Assembly (NCBI GenBank): GCA_900552055.1
Contig: URYI01000037.1
Span: 1-15,454 of the forward strand
Reading direction: 5' to 3'
DNA: 15,454 bases
Source of the DNA: an uncultured Eubacteriales bacterium
Lineage (GTDB): Bacteria; Bacillota; Clostridia; Christensenellales; QALW01
Shown here: piece after piece, positions 15,452 through 15,454 of the stretch
How positions within the stretch are numbered: the first letter of the stretch is position 1
Layout of the letters: every line of letters starts with the position of its first letter
Made by a program: the position numbers and the translations under genes
Notes under the pieces: model-generated
Databases searched by the model: none
The model's input: the letters and a program-made list of their open reading frames with translations, nothing else
Told to the model about the DNA's origin: nothing

Positions 15452-15454
15452 GGC

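Overview
The window looks like a chromosome fragment of a Gram-positive, anaerobic Firmicute (Clostridia-like). This rests on a tRNA-Phe T-box leader in front of pheST, a lysine riboswitch in front of asd-dapA-dapB, strong GGAGG-type ribosome binding sites and abundant intrinsic terminators. I cannot name a species. No rRNA, tRNA, CRISPR array or insertion sequence was seen.

Layout. Bases 1-448 hold no convincing gene but contain a run of hairpins. Bases 449-4248 are a complete minus-strand pheS-pheT operon: promoter, T-box leader with UUC specifier, pheS, pheT, terminator. An accessory block follows on the minus strand: an unrecognised 299-residue protein (4445-5344), a large collagen-like repeat protein (5496-8771), and a tyrosine recombinase (9151-9996). 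From about 10230 rightwards everything is on the plus strand: promoter, lysine riboswitch with terminator, then asd, dapA and dapB, which make up the diaminopimelate/lysine branch from aspartyl phosphate to tetrahydrodipicolinate. After a 301-base gap come a FAD-dependent oxidoreductase (13750-14994) and an 83-residue stand-alone relative of the middle domain of FakA/YloV-type kinases (15019-15270), closed by a terminator. The window ends in GC-rich palindromes.

The most interesting system is at 8811-10014. The gap upstream of the collagen-like gene is bounded by two perfect 18-base inverted repeats (8811-8828 and 9084-9101). Each repeat has the form ACATAA-N6-TTATGT, and the two 6-base centres are reverse complements. 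This is the layout expected of tyrosine-recombinase crossover sites that invert the DNA between them. The 255 bases inside carry a promoter with a perfect TATAAT box. In the present orientation it points away from the collagen-like gene and into an intrinsic terminator. A tyrosine recombinase with all six catalytic residues is encoded about 50 bases beyond the outer repeat. I infer a phase-variable surface protein captured in the OFF orientation. The recombinase reading frame has no ATG, GTG or TTG in front of its N-terminal domain, and an in-frame TGA sits at codon 4 of the nearest upstream ATG, so the switch may be weakly expressed or locked.
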